Below, one piece after another: positions 1-8,911 of a stretch of 64,000 nucleotides of DNA. Source of the DNA: Vibrio tetraodonis (GTDB taxonomy: Bacteria; Pseudomonadota; Gammaproteobacteria; Enterobacterales; Vibrionaceae); NCBI RefSeq assembly GCF_003350295.1, contig NZ_QLYY01000007.1:1-64000 (forward strand), given 5' to 3'. The notes under the pieces were generated by a model, which was not told where the DNA came from, made no database searches, and saw only the letters and a list, made by a program, of their open reading frames with translations. The position numbers were made by a program, and so were the translations under genes. Within the stretch, counting starts at the first letter, position 1. The number at the start of each line of letters is the position of its first letter.

Positions 1-195
<195 letters not shown>

Positions 196-282
196 TACAA
201 CACCCAAAGGGTTTTGTTGTGGACTCAACTAGAACATTGAATGTGTAAGAACGAAGAAACAGCTTTCCGAATTAACAAATTT

Positions 283-402
283 TGCTTGGCGACCATAGCA
301 TTGTGGACCCACCTGACTCCATGCCGAACTCAGTAGTGAAACGCAATAGCGCCGATGGTAGTGTGGGGCTTCCTCATGTGAGAGTAGGACATCGCCAGGC
401 TT
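283..402 (+). rRNA. rrf: 5S ribosomal RNA, first copy
   Basis: A 120-base block with the 5S hallmarks CCATGCCGAACTCAG, AGCGCCGATGGTAGTG and GAGAGTAGGACATCGCCAGG. The two ends pair: GCTTGGCGA with TCGCCAGGC. It is the 5S normally found after 23S in the operon. A second, diverged 5S gene lies 127 bases further on, after tRNA-Thr. Confidence 0.96.
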
Positions 403-442
403 TAAATACCTTGCTTGAGATATAAATCTTGAGCAATATTAT

Positions 443-518
<76 letters not shown>

Positions 519-529
519 TCAAAGAATTT

Positions 530-649
530 TGCTTGGCAACTATAGCGCTTTGGACCCACCTGATTCCATGCCGAACTCAGAAGTGAAACGAAGTAGCGCC
601 GATGGTAGTGTGGGGCTTCCCCATGTGAGAGTAGGACATTGCCAGGTTC
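530..649 (+). rRNA. rrf: 5S ribosomal RNA, second copy (diverged)
   Basis: This has the same 120-base layout and hallmark motifs as the 5S copy at 283. It differs at a cluster of positions in the outer helix and helix II. Most differences come in pairs that keep base pairing: GCGA/TCGC becomes GCAA/TTGC, and ATTG/CAAT becomes GCTT/AAGT. That pattern indicates a functional variant rather than a decaying copy. It lies between tRNA-Thr and tRNA-Asp in the same transcription unit. Confidence 0.95.
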
Positions 650-678
650 TTATTTAGACTCAAGAGTCTAACCAGTGT

Positions 679-755
679 GGAGCGGTAGTTCAGTTGGTTA
701 GAATACCGGCCTGTCACGCCGGGGGGCTCGGGTTCGAGTCCTGTCCGCTACGCCA
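679..755 (+). tRNA. tRNA-Asp (anticodon GTC)
   Basis: A 77-base cloverleaf starting GGAGCGG and ending CCGCTACGCCA. The anticodon stem is CCGGC/GCCGG around the loop CTGTCAC, which gives GTC. It is the last gene of the rRNA operon, a position where E. coli rrnC and rrnH also carry a tRNA-Asp gene. A terminator hairpin follows 10 bases downstream. Confidence 0.96.
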
Positions 756-764
756 CTTATTCTA

Positions 765-797
765 AACCCCAGCAGCCATGTTGGGGATTTCTGTTTT
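765..797 (+). terminator. rRNA operon terminator
   Basis: The inverted repeat AACCCCA ... TGGGGATT has a 10-base loop and is followed by a T-rich stretch (TTTCTGTTTT). It lies just after tRNA-Asp. It may also stop apaH transcripts arriving from the other side, since the complement of the stem is followed by TTTAG. Confidence 0.65.
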
Positions 798-834
798 AAG
801 AGCATCGATTCTATTGTTTATTAACTCGTTCTTA

Positions 835-1641
835 CTAGGAAATACTTTTTTGAGAGTAGTATTGTTTGTCTTCCCAGCGGATCATGGTTAAGCTACCTCC
901 CCATACACACCCTGTATCTAAGCCTATAACTCTTTTTCCTTTATAACCTTCAAGCGCAGCCCAATGGCCAAAAAGAATAGTTTTCTTGATTTTCTTTTGT
1001 CGTTTGAGTTCGAACCAAGGCTGCAAATTACTTCCAATCAAATCTTTAGGGGGGCGTTTACACTCCATATCTAAACTAGCATCTGGAAAGCAGTATCTCA
1101 TTCGAGTGAAAGCGTTAATGATAAAGCGGTATCTCTCAATACCTTCCAGTGTGGAACACCATAGATTAGGCGTGTTGTTATACATATTTTCGATAAGCCA
1201 AGGCCATTTATCGCTTTTTAATATAGCCTCCACCTCTTTTGCGCATTTTTTCGCGGTTGATAAAGTCCATTGAGGCGTGATCCCTGCATGACAGACAATA
1301 AACTCCTCATGCTCGGCAAGAAGAGGTTGGTAGCGTAGCCAGTTTAGTAACTCATCACGATCATTGGAGTCTAGAATTGCTCCTGTGTTGTCTTTCTTCT
1401 TGGCTTGATGTATCCCGAGAGATACGGCAAGGAGGTGTAAATCATGATTACCTAAGACAACTCTAGCACTGCTCCCCAAACTTTTTATAAAGCGGAGTGT
1501 CTCTAAAGATTTAGGGCCCCTTGCAACTAAATCTCCTGCTACCCAAAGCACATCATTATTCGCGTTAAATTTGACTTTTTTGAGCAGTAATTGAAACTCA
1601 TCAAAACAACCTTGAATGTCACCGATAATGTAGTTGGACAC
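835..1641 (-). CDS. apaH: Bis(5'-nucleosyl)-tetraphosphatase, symmetrical (ApaH)
   Basis: Cytosolic hydrolase that splits diadenosine tetraphosphate symmetrically into two ADP; it also removes Np4 caps from RNA in E. coli. The metallophosphatase motifs are in order near the N-terminus: GDIQGC, GDLVARGP and GNHD. Length, about 268 residues, is normal. An upstream TTG at 1647 is possible, but the GTG at 1641 has AGGA six bases before it and gives the family-like N-terminus MSNYIIGD, so I chose that. Last gene of the lptD-surA-pdxA-rsmA-apaG-apaH cluster, 19 bases after apaG. Confidence 0.95.
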   Translation of the reverse strand: MSNYIIGDIQGCFDEFQLLLKKVKFNANNDVLWVAGDLVARGPKSLETLRFIKSLGSSARVVLGNHDLHLLAVSLGIHQAKKKDNTGAILDSNDRDELLNWLRYQPLLAEHEEFIVCHAGITPQWTLSTAKKCAKEVEAILKSDKWPWLIENMYNNTPNLWCSTLEGIERYRFIINAFTRMRYCFPDASLDMECKRPPKDLIGSNLQPWFELKRQKKIKKTILFGHWAALEGYKGKRVIGLDTGCVWGGSLTMIRWEDKQYYSQKSIS

Positions 1642-1660
1642 AACCAATCCTATGTTGTAA

Positions 1661-2038
1661 TTAATTAAGAATGTTGGGTAATGCTAACCGAAATGGCTCG
1701 ATTTCTGTGATGAATTCTTTACCTTTCTCATCCAGTAAAATGTATTGACCTTGCATAACGCCTACTGGCGTTTCAATGGCAGTACCACTACTGTATGTGT
1801 ATTCATCATTACCGGAAATAAAAGGCTGTTGGCCGACTACGCCATCGCCTTCGATAGTCATTTGCTTTCCATTAGCATCAGTAATGAGCCAGCGACGACT
1901 AATGAGTTGGACGGTTTGGTTGCTTAAATTCTTTATAGTGATGACATAAGCGAAGACATAGTGTTTCTCATCTGGCTGAGACTGCTCTGATATGTATTTG
2001 GTGTGGACTTGGACTTTAATACAAGGGGTGACTTCCAT
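1661..2038 (-). CDS. apaG: ApaG domain protein (CorD homologue)
   Basis: A 125-residue protein of the ApaG/CorD family, a single fibronectin-III-like beta-sandwich. The family signature is visible as [14 protein letters not shown] and the GDGVVGQQP segment, followed by the [16 protein letters not shown] stretch. Biochemical role is poorly defined; Salmonella corD mutants affect Mg2+/Co2+ efflux. The start ATG has AGGAG five bases upstream. It lies between rsmA and apaH, as in E. coli. Confidence 0.95.
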   Translation of the reverse strand: MEVTPCIKVQVHTKYISEQSQPDEKHYVFAYVITIKNLSNQTVQLISRRWLITDANGKQMTIEGDGVVGQQPFISGNDEYTYSSGTAIETPVGVMQGQYILLDEKGKEFITEIEPFRLALPNILN

Positions 2039-2101
2039 TGGGACTCCTGCGTATTAGTCAAAAATTAGAGTTGCCTTACTACAACTCTAATTATACGAGT
2101 G

Positions 2102-2908
2102 TTATTTATGATTTGCGTCTAACCAATTCGCTAGATCAACAAATTGCTCTAGAGTTAAGTTTTCCGGACGCATACTTGGGTTGATGCCAAGCTCCTCTAA
2201 TACATCTGAACTTACCAATGACTTATAGCAGTTTCTTACGGTCTTACGTCTTTGATTAAACCCTTCCCTACACACTCTATCTAACCAGTTAAGATTAGTT
2301 GCAGGGTATGGGATTGTCTCATACGGAACGAGGCGAACTACGGCTGAATCAACTTTAGGTGGTGGAACAAAAGCGGTTGGGGGAACTTCTAGTACAGGAA
2401 CAACCCTACAATAGTATTGAGCCATTACCGTCAAGCGGCCATAGGCTTTTGTTCCTGGCCCAGCTGCTAACCTGTTCACGACTTCTTTCTGCAGCATAAA
2501 ATGCATATCTTGAATATCTTTGTGATATTCAAATAGATGGAACATCAGGGGGGTGGAAATGTTATACGGCAGGTTACCAAAAATGCGTAGCCTGTTATTA
2601 GGTTTCACTAGTTGTGTGAAGTCGAAGCGCATTGCATCGCCTTCATGTATGGTCAGCTTATCGGCAAGATCTGGGTGTTGTCTCAATCGTTCAGCAAGAT
2701 CTCGATCAAGCTCGATCACTGTAAACTTGTCGACTTCTCGACCAACAGGCTCGGTGATCGCCCCTAATCCTGGACCAATTTCAACTAAGTTTTGCCCTGG
2801 TTTAGGGTTGATTGCAGATACGATACCATCAATGATATATGGGTCGTTCAAAAAGTTTTGACCAAAGCGCTTTCTTGCTTTGTGTCCTAAATGGACATCG
2901 TTTCTCAT
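2102..2908 (-). CDS. rsmA: 16S rRNA dimethyladenosine transferase (KsgA)
   Basis: SAM-dependent enzyme that dimethylates two adjacent adenosines in the 3' terminal hairpin of 16S rRNA (A1518/A1519 in E. coli), a late 30S assembly checkpoint. Motif I is visible as [10 protein letters not shown] near residue 43 and the catalytic motif IV as NLPYNIS near residue 113. The C-terminal part holds the NQRRKT helical segment typical of the family. 268 residues, standard length. It lies 12 bases after the stop of pdxA in the same operon. Confidence 0.97.
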   Translation of the reverse strand: MRNDVHLGHKARKRFGQNFLNDPYIIDGIVSAINPKPGQNLVEIGPGLGAITEPVGREVDKFTVIELDRDLAERLRQHPDLADKLTIHEGDAMRFDFTQLVKPNNRLRIFGNLPYNISTPLMFHLFEYHKDIQDMHFMLQKEVVNRLAAGPGTKAYGRLTVMAQYYCRVVPVLEVPPTAFVPPPKVDSAVVRLVPYETIPYPATNLNWLDRVCREGFNQRRKTVRNCYKSLVSSDVLEELGINPSMRPENLTLEQFVDLANWLDANHK

Positions 2909-2920
2909 ATTTTTCTCAAG

Positions 2921-3913
2921 TTAACTTATTTTATTCTCGGCTAGCTCTATTGCTTGAGTCAGTGCCGTTGTAAAACTTCCTGTATCAGCTTTGCCTGTTC
3001 CAGCCAGTTCTATTGCTGTACCGTGATCAACGGATGTCCTAATAAAAGGTAAGCCTAAAGTGATATTCACTGACTTACCAAATCCTTTATATTTTAACAC
3101 GGGGAGTACTTGATCGTGATACATTCCTAATATAGCATCCGCGTCATCCAGATATTTAGGACTAAATATGGTGTCTGCAGGAAGTGGGCCTGTTAGGTTA
3201 ATACCTTCCTCTGCTCGGATGTCACCAAGTGTAGGGCTTATGGTATCTATTTCTTCAGTCCCCAAACAACCATCTTCACCTGCATGTGGATTGAGCCCAC
3301 AGACATATATCTTGGGTGACATGATGGAAAACTTGTTGATCAAATCTTGGTGAAGGATGCGGATAACATTACGTAAGCGATCAGCGGTAATGGCTTGCGA
3401 AACTCCAGATAGTGGGATGTGAGTGGTTACTAGTGCCACTTTGAGCCCTTCAGTGGCGAGCATCATAACAACCAGAGGGGTGTTTGACATTTCTGCTAAA
3501 TATTCTGTATGCCCACTAAAAGGGACCCCTGAATGGTTGATAATCCCCTTGTGTACCGGGCCAGTTATCAGAGCGTCAAACTCGCTATTTAAACAGCCGA
3601 GAGAAGCACGTTTTAAGGTTTCTAATACATAATGACTGTTGCTTGAATCCAGATTTCCGGGGGTAACTTGTGAGACTAACGGGATATGTTCAACGATCAA
3701 AGTTCCTGCTTTTTGAGGCAGTGGCGATGCTGACGAGTCATAGTCAATAAGTTCCACCTCTATATTTAGCCGTTTAGCACGCTGCATCAACATGTTTTTG
3801 TCTGCACATATGATCACTTGGTGTGGCCAGTCCTTTTGTGCGAGGGAAAGTGCGAGATCCGGTCCTATACCTGCCGGCTCGCCTGCGGTAACTATAACTC
3901 GTCTAGTTGTCAT
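2921..3913 (-). CDS. pdxA: 4-hydroxythreonine-4-phosphate dehydrogenase (PdxA)
   Basis: NAD-dependent enzyme of the DXP-dependent vitamin B6 pathway. It oxidises 4-phosphohydroxy-L-threonine, whose product goes to PdxJ. Signatures are [12 protein letters not shown] at the N-terminus, the metal-binding histidines in [17 protein letters not shown] and YHDQVLPV, and the C-terminal VDHGTA. An ATG at 3922 is also in frame, but AAGGA stands at correct spacing for the ATG at 3913, which gives MTTRRV. The start overlaps the end of surA, so translation is probably coupled. Confidence 0.95.
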   Translation of the reverse strand: MTTRRVIVTAGEPAGIGPDLALSLAQKDWPHQVIICADKNMLMQRAKRLNIEVELIDYDSSASPLPQKAGTLIVEHIPLVSQVTPGNLDSSNSHYVLETLKRASLGCLNSEFDALITGPVHKGIINHSGVPFSGHTEYLAEMSNTPLVVMMLATEGLKVALVTTHIPLSGVSQAITADRLRNVIRILHQDLINKFSIMSPKIYVCGLNPHAGEDGCLGTEEIDTISPTLGDIRAEEGINLTGPLPADTIFSPKYLDDADAILGMYHDQVLPVLKYKGFGKSVNITLGLPFIRTSVDHGTAIELAGTGKADTGSFTTALTQAIELAENKIS

Positions 3914-5198
3914 CTTGGCCATCCTTGACGATTTCTACGAAAGCGCTCGCTCGTATTTCCTGTAACCAAGTGCTTGCTTCTTCATTGAATTTGCGGTTAA
4001 AGATAATTCTATAAGCTTTGTTCTTTAAGGCAGAATCGGTACGGTCTACTTCTCTTCTGTCCAAAACTTCAAGAATATGCCAGCCGTGGACAGTCTTAAA
4101 TGGTTCACTGATTTGTCCGATACGAAGTGAATCTACCTGATGTTTAAATTCAGGAACATAGATGTCAGAGGTTTGATAGTCCAATTCGCCTTTTTGGGCA
4201 GCAGATCCGGGATCCTGACTATATTGCTGAGCCATTTCGCCAAATGTTGCCTCGCCAGCTTCAATTTTACGAGTGATTTCGAGCAGCTCTCTTTTTACGC
4301 CGTCATCACTCAGGATGACGGTAGGTTTTATAAGGATATGCCGCGCTTTTACTTCAGTGACTGCGACGGTTTCTAGGCCTTTGACATCCTCAATCTTTAA
4401 GATATGAAAGCCTACGCCACTGCGAAATGGACCAATTATACTTCCTTTGCCTTGCAGTTTGATTTGATCGGCGAAGATGGTCGGCATTTCTTCTTTTCTC
4501 ATCCAGCCCCAGTCACCGCCTTGTAGAGCTTTGGGACCTTTAGAGTATGTATATGCCATAGTTTGGAAATCTGCACCTGCATTTAGCTCATTTACAATCT
4601 TGTTCGCCTGCGCTTCGACTGTGACTTTGTCGTTATCCTCGTTAACTCTGAGTTGAATATGTCCGACTTTGTACTGTACTGTCGCGTTAGTTTCTTTAGC
4701 TAAAATGTCAGCAAGGTTATCTACTTCGGCTGGTAATATATTGATGCGACGACGAACTAATGCATTACGCGCTTCACTCGCAGCTATTTCCTTGCGTACT
4801 TGCTCTCTAAATTGAACGTAATTTAGGCCTTCTTTCGTCAAAGAAGAGTTCAGCTCTTCAAGCGTTTGTTTGTTATTCTTTGCAATATCTTCGATCGCTT
4901 TATTTAGACGATTGTCATCGATACGCACCCCAATCCTGTCTGCTTCCTGTTGTTGTATGGTATCGACAATTAACTTTTCTATTACTTGTCCGCGAAGTGT
5001 TGCATCATCAGGGAGAGTTTGTTGATTATCCTTAGCGTTTGCACGGATAGTTTTTAATGATGTTTCAATATCACTTTGCAGTACAACTCCAGTGTTGACA
5101 ATGACAGCAACACCATCAAGCTCTGAAGGTGCTGCTTGTACAGCTGTCAGTTGGCTAGCAACAAAAAGCCCAAGGAGAAGTTTATTCCAAATTTTCAT
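3903..5198 (-). CDS. surA: Periplasmic peptidyl-prolyl isomerase and chaperone SurA
   Basis: Periplasmic chaperone that escorts unfolded outer-membrane proteins, including LptD, to the BAM complex. A cleavable signal peptide ([12 protein letters not shown]...AVQA) is followed by the SurA N-terminal chaperone domain with LDGVAVIVN and two parvulin domains, roughly residues 170-275 and 285-385. Both parvulin repeats carry the VxxxHIL-type strand (KVGHIQLRV and KARHILIKP) and the GWHILEV-type ending. 431 residues, standard. It sits directly downstream of lptD, a client, as in E. coli. Confidence 0.97.
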   Translation of the reverse strand: MKIWNKLLLGLFVASQLTAVQAAPSELDGVAVIVNTGVVLQSDIETSLKTIRANAKDNQQTLPDDATLRGQVIEKLIVDTIQQQEADRIGVRIDDNRLNKAIEDIAKNNKQTLEELNSSLTKEGLNYVQFREQVRKEIAASEARNALVRRRINILPAEVDNLADILAKETNATVQYKVGHIQLRVNEDNDKVTVEAQANKIVNELNAGADFQTMAYTYSKGPKALQGGDWGWMRKEEMPTIFADQIKLQGKGSIIGPFRSGVGFHILKIEDVKGLETVAVTEVKARHILIKPTVILSDDGVKRELLEITRKIEAGEATFGEMAQQYSQDPGSAAQKGELDYQTSDIYVPEFKHQVDSLRIGQISEPFKTVHGWHILEVLDRREVDRTDSALKNKAYRIIFNRKFNEEASTWLQEIRASAFVEIVKDGQDDN

Positions 5199-5250
5199 CT
5201 GATTACCTGTAAATAGTCCTGCCTGTGTGTTAAAACATCAGGTTTTAAAA

Positions 5251-7629
5251 TTAGTTATTTAGGAAAAATGGGCGTCCATAGCCAAGTGAGTTATTGGCAC
5301 TACTTTCGCTGACTTCGCCTGAGTTTGAGCCTATACTCGTTCCGAACCCTATAATGCCAAAGTTGAAGCTAAAGTTGTTTTCATAAGTTGGCGTAGAATT
5401 TGGGTAACTGGAAAAATTCGGGTTCCAGTCTTTAAGTTGGTTGCTGTAGCTAAAGCCAATGTACCAACAATCTGAACGATAGTTTATTCCAGCTAACCAT
5501 TCTAGAGCATTACTGGTAGTGAGGTCGTAGAAGTACTGGCCGCTTGCGCTCCACTTTGGTGTTAGTTGATAGCTAGCGAGTAAACCAGCTTGAGATATAC
5601 CATTTTCTGTTATCGAATCTAAATCATTAATACTGTCGAGTGTGTTTTCTATATATTCACGAGTTACGTATCGGTAGTTCCCTTGCACATAACCTTTGTC
5701 AAACCGATATTCGAGGGTGCTGTTAGCCAACTGTAGATCGCTGGTATCGACATCATACTGTATCCCACCATGATAGAATAAGTAGTCGTCATAGTTAAAA
5801 TCCATCTCAACAGCCCAAGCTGAGAAGTTGGACATATTGTTTTCATTACTTAAAGCTGAGTTTTTGGTGTCTTTATCAATATAGAAAATTTGTCCAAACG
5901 AGATGTTAAGCCTTTCTTTGTAATGGTTATCAAAAAATCGAGTAGAAGCGCCATAGCTGAACTGATTTGCAGCGGCTATCCGGTCGACCCCGCTATACTT
6001 GCGGCTACGAAACAGACCGTAATAGTCGGTTTGAAGTAAGGTCGTGTCGTATAAGTAGATATCACTTTGATCTTTTTCTGGTACATATAAGTATTGGACT
6101 TGTGGTTCTAGAGTCTGTGTGTAGTTATCAAAAATAACGGTATCACGCTCAAGAGTAATACCAGCATGTGTTCTAAATTCAGGTATGACGCGTGATGTTG
6201 ACTCTTTTAAATTATATCCCTCGCTCGATAACTCGGTTAGATCTAAACCGCTTAAGTCTTGTTGGTAATAAGTTCCAAGTAATCTAGCCTCTGTTGTCCA
6301 GCTGCCCCATGAGGACGCTACGGGAATTTTTATACCTGGTTCAATATGAACTCGAGTGGCGGATGGTCTTTCAGAGTTATCGGTATCAAATTTGGATATA
6401 TGACTTTTAAGGTCTAAGTCAAGATAACGCATTACTTCTGGGGAGTAGTAATTAAAGCTAAGCTGAGGTAAGAGGCGATATGGGGTATTATCACTTTCTG
6501 TTAAAAGTTGAAAGTCTCGGCTTAAAATGGAAGCATCCCAACTTGCTGAACGGTAGGTAACAACGGCTTCTTGGATCAGCTGTCCGTCAGATTGATTGCC
6601 TAAACTTGAACCTGTATCTGAAAAATAACGGATATCACTGACTTTTGAATAGTCAACTCCTAGCTTCCAATTCTCGTTATAGATGCCTGAATGTTGCCAT
6701 TGAATACCCCAGCGATCCCCTTGTTCTGGGTACTTCTTATCGTCAGGTAAATATTCAGATTTAATCGTACTATAGCCTAAATCTGACAGGTAGCGGAATT
6801 CACTGTTTAACTGAGTACCACGATTTTGCATCGACTTAAGAGTTGTTTGCAAGTCGTAGTCTGGCGCTAAGTTCCAATATATAGGGACTTCCACTTCGAA
6901 GCCATCGCTTGACCCATAGGAAACAGTAGGATAAAGAAAACCGGTCTTACGAGTGTCACCAATTGGAACCGTTAGAAATGGTAGGTAAAAGACAGGTACA
7001 TTTTGAATTTCAAAGCGAGGATTATAGAAAGTGGCTTCTTCTTCGTTTTGGTCAATATCAATGCTCGATGCTCGCATGCGCCATGAACTGTCTCCCTCTG
7101 GGCATGAAGTAATAGTACCATCCTCTACTTCGTAGACTGCTTTTCCTGTTTTGGCCACATAGACAGCCTCACCACGTCCTGGCTCACACAAAAACTTATA
7201 GCTAGTGTTTTCCAGTGTGACTTCTTCGGAGCTAATATTGTATACCGCCTTATCTGAGATGGTTTTTATTTGCCCATCGCTAAATATAACGTTTCCTTCT
7301 GCAGCAACGATATTATCTCTTTGATGTACCGTGGCTTTATTCGCTTTCATACGTTTGTTACCTTGAGTCACAGTAACATTACCTGAGTATATTGCCTTAT
7401 CGCCGTTTATTGCCTCTAGGTGATCAGAATCAGCACTGACAGGTTGTTGTTTATTTTCAGACTCTTCATTATTGACCACACATTGGTCGATAGGGTCTAA
7501 TGTCTGACACTGACCAATGATAGGCATTGCTTGTGAAGATACTGCCGCGGATTCTTCAGCATTCGCTTGAGATATGAGAAAAGCGGCGCTAATTGAACTG
7601 GCTAACAAGGTACGAGGAAAACGTGACAT
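5251..7629 (-). CDS. lptD: LPS-assembly outer membrane protein LptD
   Basis: Outer-membrane barrel that with lipoprotein LptE inserts lipopolysaccharide into the outer leaflet. 792 residues: signal peptide ending ANA-EE, an OstA/LptA-like beta-jellyroll at about 65-190, then the large barrel. Cysteines fall at about 41, 50, 148, 176 and 721. C176 (SCPEGD) matches E. coli C173, but the barrel has one cysteine (SDCWYIG) where E. coli has adjacent CC. First gene of its operon, divergent from djlA. Confidence 0.95.
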   Translation of the reverse strand: MSRFPRTLLASSISAAFLISQANAEESAAVSSQAMPIIGQCQTLDPIDQCVVNNEESENKQQPVSADSDHLEAINGDKAIYSGNVTVTQGNKRMKANKATVHQRDNIVAAEGNVIFSDGQIKTISDKAVYNISSEEVTLENTSYKFLCEPGRGEAVYVAKTGKAVYEVEDGTITSCPEGDSSWRMRASSIDIDQNEEEATFYNPRFEIQNVPVFYLPFLTVPIGDTRKTGFLYPTVSYGSSDGFEVEVPIYWNLAPDYDLQTTLKSMQNRGTQLNSEFRYLSDLGYSTIKSEYLPDDKKYPEQGDRWGIQWQHSGIYNENWKLGVDYSKVSDIRYFSDTGSSLGNQSDGQLIQEAVVTYRSASWDASILSRDFQLLTESDNTPYRLLPQLSFNYYSPEVMRYLDLDLKSHISKFDTDNSERPSATRVHIEPGIKIPVASSWGSWTTEARLLGTYYQQDLSGLDLTELSSEGYNLKESTSRVIPEFRTHAGITLERDTVIFDNYTQTLEPQVQYLYVPEKDQSDIYLYDTTLLQTDYYGLFRSRKYSGVDRIAAANQFSYGASTRFFDNHYKERLNISFGQIFYIDKDTKNSALSNENNMSNFSAWAVEMDFNYDDYLFYHGGIQYDVDTSDLQLANSTLEYRFDKGYVQGNYRYVTREYIENTLDSINDLDSITENGISQAGLLASYQLTPKWSASGQYFYDLTTSNALEWLAGINYRSDCWYIGFSYSNQLKDWNPNFSSYPNSTPTYENNFSFNFGIIGFGTSIGSNSGEVSESSANNSLGYGRPFFLNN

Positions 7630-7777
7630 CGAGTTTGACTATCCTGTTGAACTTGATATATCCGGTGAATAGATGACCGAATGTAAAATTAAACGGTCTC
7701 TATGATAAAGGAATTTAAAGCTTACAGCACTATCAGACTGCTTTATGAAGAAAAAATTCAGAGATTGAGAGTAAACA

Positions 7778-8635
7778 ATGCATATTTTCGGCAAAATACT
7801 GGGTACTTTTTTTGGCTTTCTTATGGGAGGGCCATTTGGTGCTATTTTCGGCTTATTTCTAGGTCATCAGTTCGATAAGGCTCGTCGCTTAAAACTGGCA
7901 GGTTTTAGTTCGGATTTTGGTTCTGGCCCGAGTCAAAGCGAGAGGCAGGCTGAGTTCTTTAAATCTGCATTTGCGGTTATGGGGCATGTAGCAAAAGCTA
8001 AGGGCCAGGTCACACGGGAAGAAATCCAGTTAGCGACAACCATGATGGAGCGAATGAGTTTACACGGTGATCAGCGTAGGGCTGCGCAAGAGGCTTTCCG
8101 TGAAGGTAAAGAGCGTGATTTTCCCTTAGAAACAGTTTTAGAACGCGTACGTATTTCTGCTGGTGAAAGATTTGACTTGATGCAGTTTTTTCTAGAATTG
8201 CAGATTTCAGCAGCATTTGCTGATGGGGATATACATCCTAGCGAAAGGAGTGTGCTGCATAAAATCGCTCAAGGTCTTGGCTTTTCATCTCAGCAGCTTG
8301 AACAACGTTTAAAAATGCAGGAAGCCGCATTTCGCTTTCAACAAGGAGGAGGCTTTGATGGGTATTCTGCTGGTGGGCAGTCGCGAGGTTCTGGCAGCAG
8401 TTGGCAACAAAATTCATCGGCCAACCAGCTTAGTGATGCCTATAAACTCCTAGGTATAGATAGCAGTGCGGATGCTAAAACTGTCAAACGTGCTCATAGA
8501 AAACTAATGAATGAGCATCACCCAGATAAGCTTATGGCAAAAGGATTACCACCTGAGATGATGAATGTTGCTAAAGAAAAGGCTCAAGAGATTCAAAGTG
8601 CTTATGATTTAATTAAAAAAGCAAAAGGTTTTTAG
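7778..8635 (+). CDS. djlA: Membrane-anchored DnaJ-like co-chaperone DjlA
   Basis: Type III J-domain protein anchored in the inner membrane that stimulates DnaK. A short glycine-rich N-terminal transmembrane segment (about residues 5-30, FGFLMGGPFGAIFGLFLG) is followed by a TerB-like helical domain (about 55-180), a Gly/Ser/Gln linker and a C-terminal J domain with HHPDK. 285 residues against 271 in E. coli, the difference lying in the linker. Divergent from lptD, as in E. coli, and followed by a strong terminator. Confidence 0.95.
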   Translation: MHIFGKILGTFFGFLMGGPFGAIFGLFLGHQFDKARRLKLAGFSSDFGSGPSQSERQAEFFKSAFAVMGHVAKAKGQVTREEIQLATTMMERMSLHGDQRRAAQEAFREGKERDFPLETVLERVRISAGERFDLMQFFLELQISAAFADGDIHPSERSVLHKIAQGLGFSSQQLEQRLKMQEAAFRFQQGGGFDGYSAGGQSRGSGSSWQQNSSANQLSDAYKLLGIDSSADAKTVKRAHRKLMNEHHPDKLMAKGLPPEMMNVAKEKAQEIQSAYDLIKKAKGF

Positions 8636-8658
8636 GTGAACACCTTGATATCGAAAAC

Positions 8659-8689
8659 AAAAAACCTGATGAAATTCATCAGGTTTTTT
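8659..8689 (+). terminator. djlA intrinsic terminator
   Basis: A near-perfect hairpin, AAAACCTGATGAA paired with TTCATCAGGTTTT, preceded by an A-run and followed by T-rich sequence. It lies 24 bases after the djlA stop. Because both flanks are A/T runs it can act in both directions, which would also end transcription of the adjacent minus-strand tRNA. Confidence 0.85.
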
Positions 8690-8694
8690 GTGTT

Positions 8695-8770
8695 TGGTGG
8701 CCCCTCGCAGATTTGAACTGCGGACCAATCGATTATGAGTCGACTGCTCTAACCACTGAGCTAAGGGGCC
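8695..8770 (-). tRNA. ileX: tRNA-Ile2 (anticodon CAT, lysidine type)
   Basis: On the minus strand a 76-base cloverleaf starts GGCCCCTTAGC and ends GAGGGGCCACCA. The anticodon loop CTCATAA contains CAT. The acceptor stem GGCCCC/GGGGCC and overall sequence match E. coli ileX, whose CAU is converted to lysidine-AU by TilS to read AUA, rather than methionine tRNAs. E. coli ileX also lies near rpoD. Encoded CCA is present. Confidence 0.9.
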
Positions 8771-8868
8771 TTCGTAGGTCAACGATTATAGGGGATGATG
8801 ATAGGGCTGTCTAGACACAAAACAGGGTAAATTAGCCTATATTTTATCCACTTAAACTGTTTGGTTAT

Positions 8869-8898
8869 AAAAAAGGCGAGCCATTGCTCGCCTTTTGA
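8869..8898 (-). terminator. rpoD operon terminator
   Basis: AAAAGGCGAGC and GCTCGCCTTTT form an 11-bp stem with a short loop (CATT), 13 bases beyond the rpoD stop. On the minus strand the stem runs into TTTTTTAT. This is a canonical Rho-independent terminator for rpsU-yqeY-dnaG-rpoD. Confidence 0.9.
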
Positions 8899-8911
8899 CC
8901 ATGATGCTTAA

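Noticed and set aside
8695..8770. tRNA-Met from the CAT anticodon
   Set aside because: The acceptor stem and body match the ileX-type tRNA-Ile2, and its place beside rpoD fits as well.
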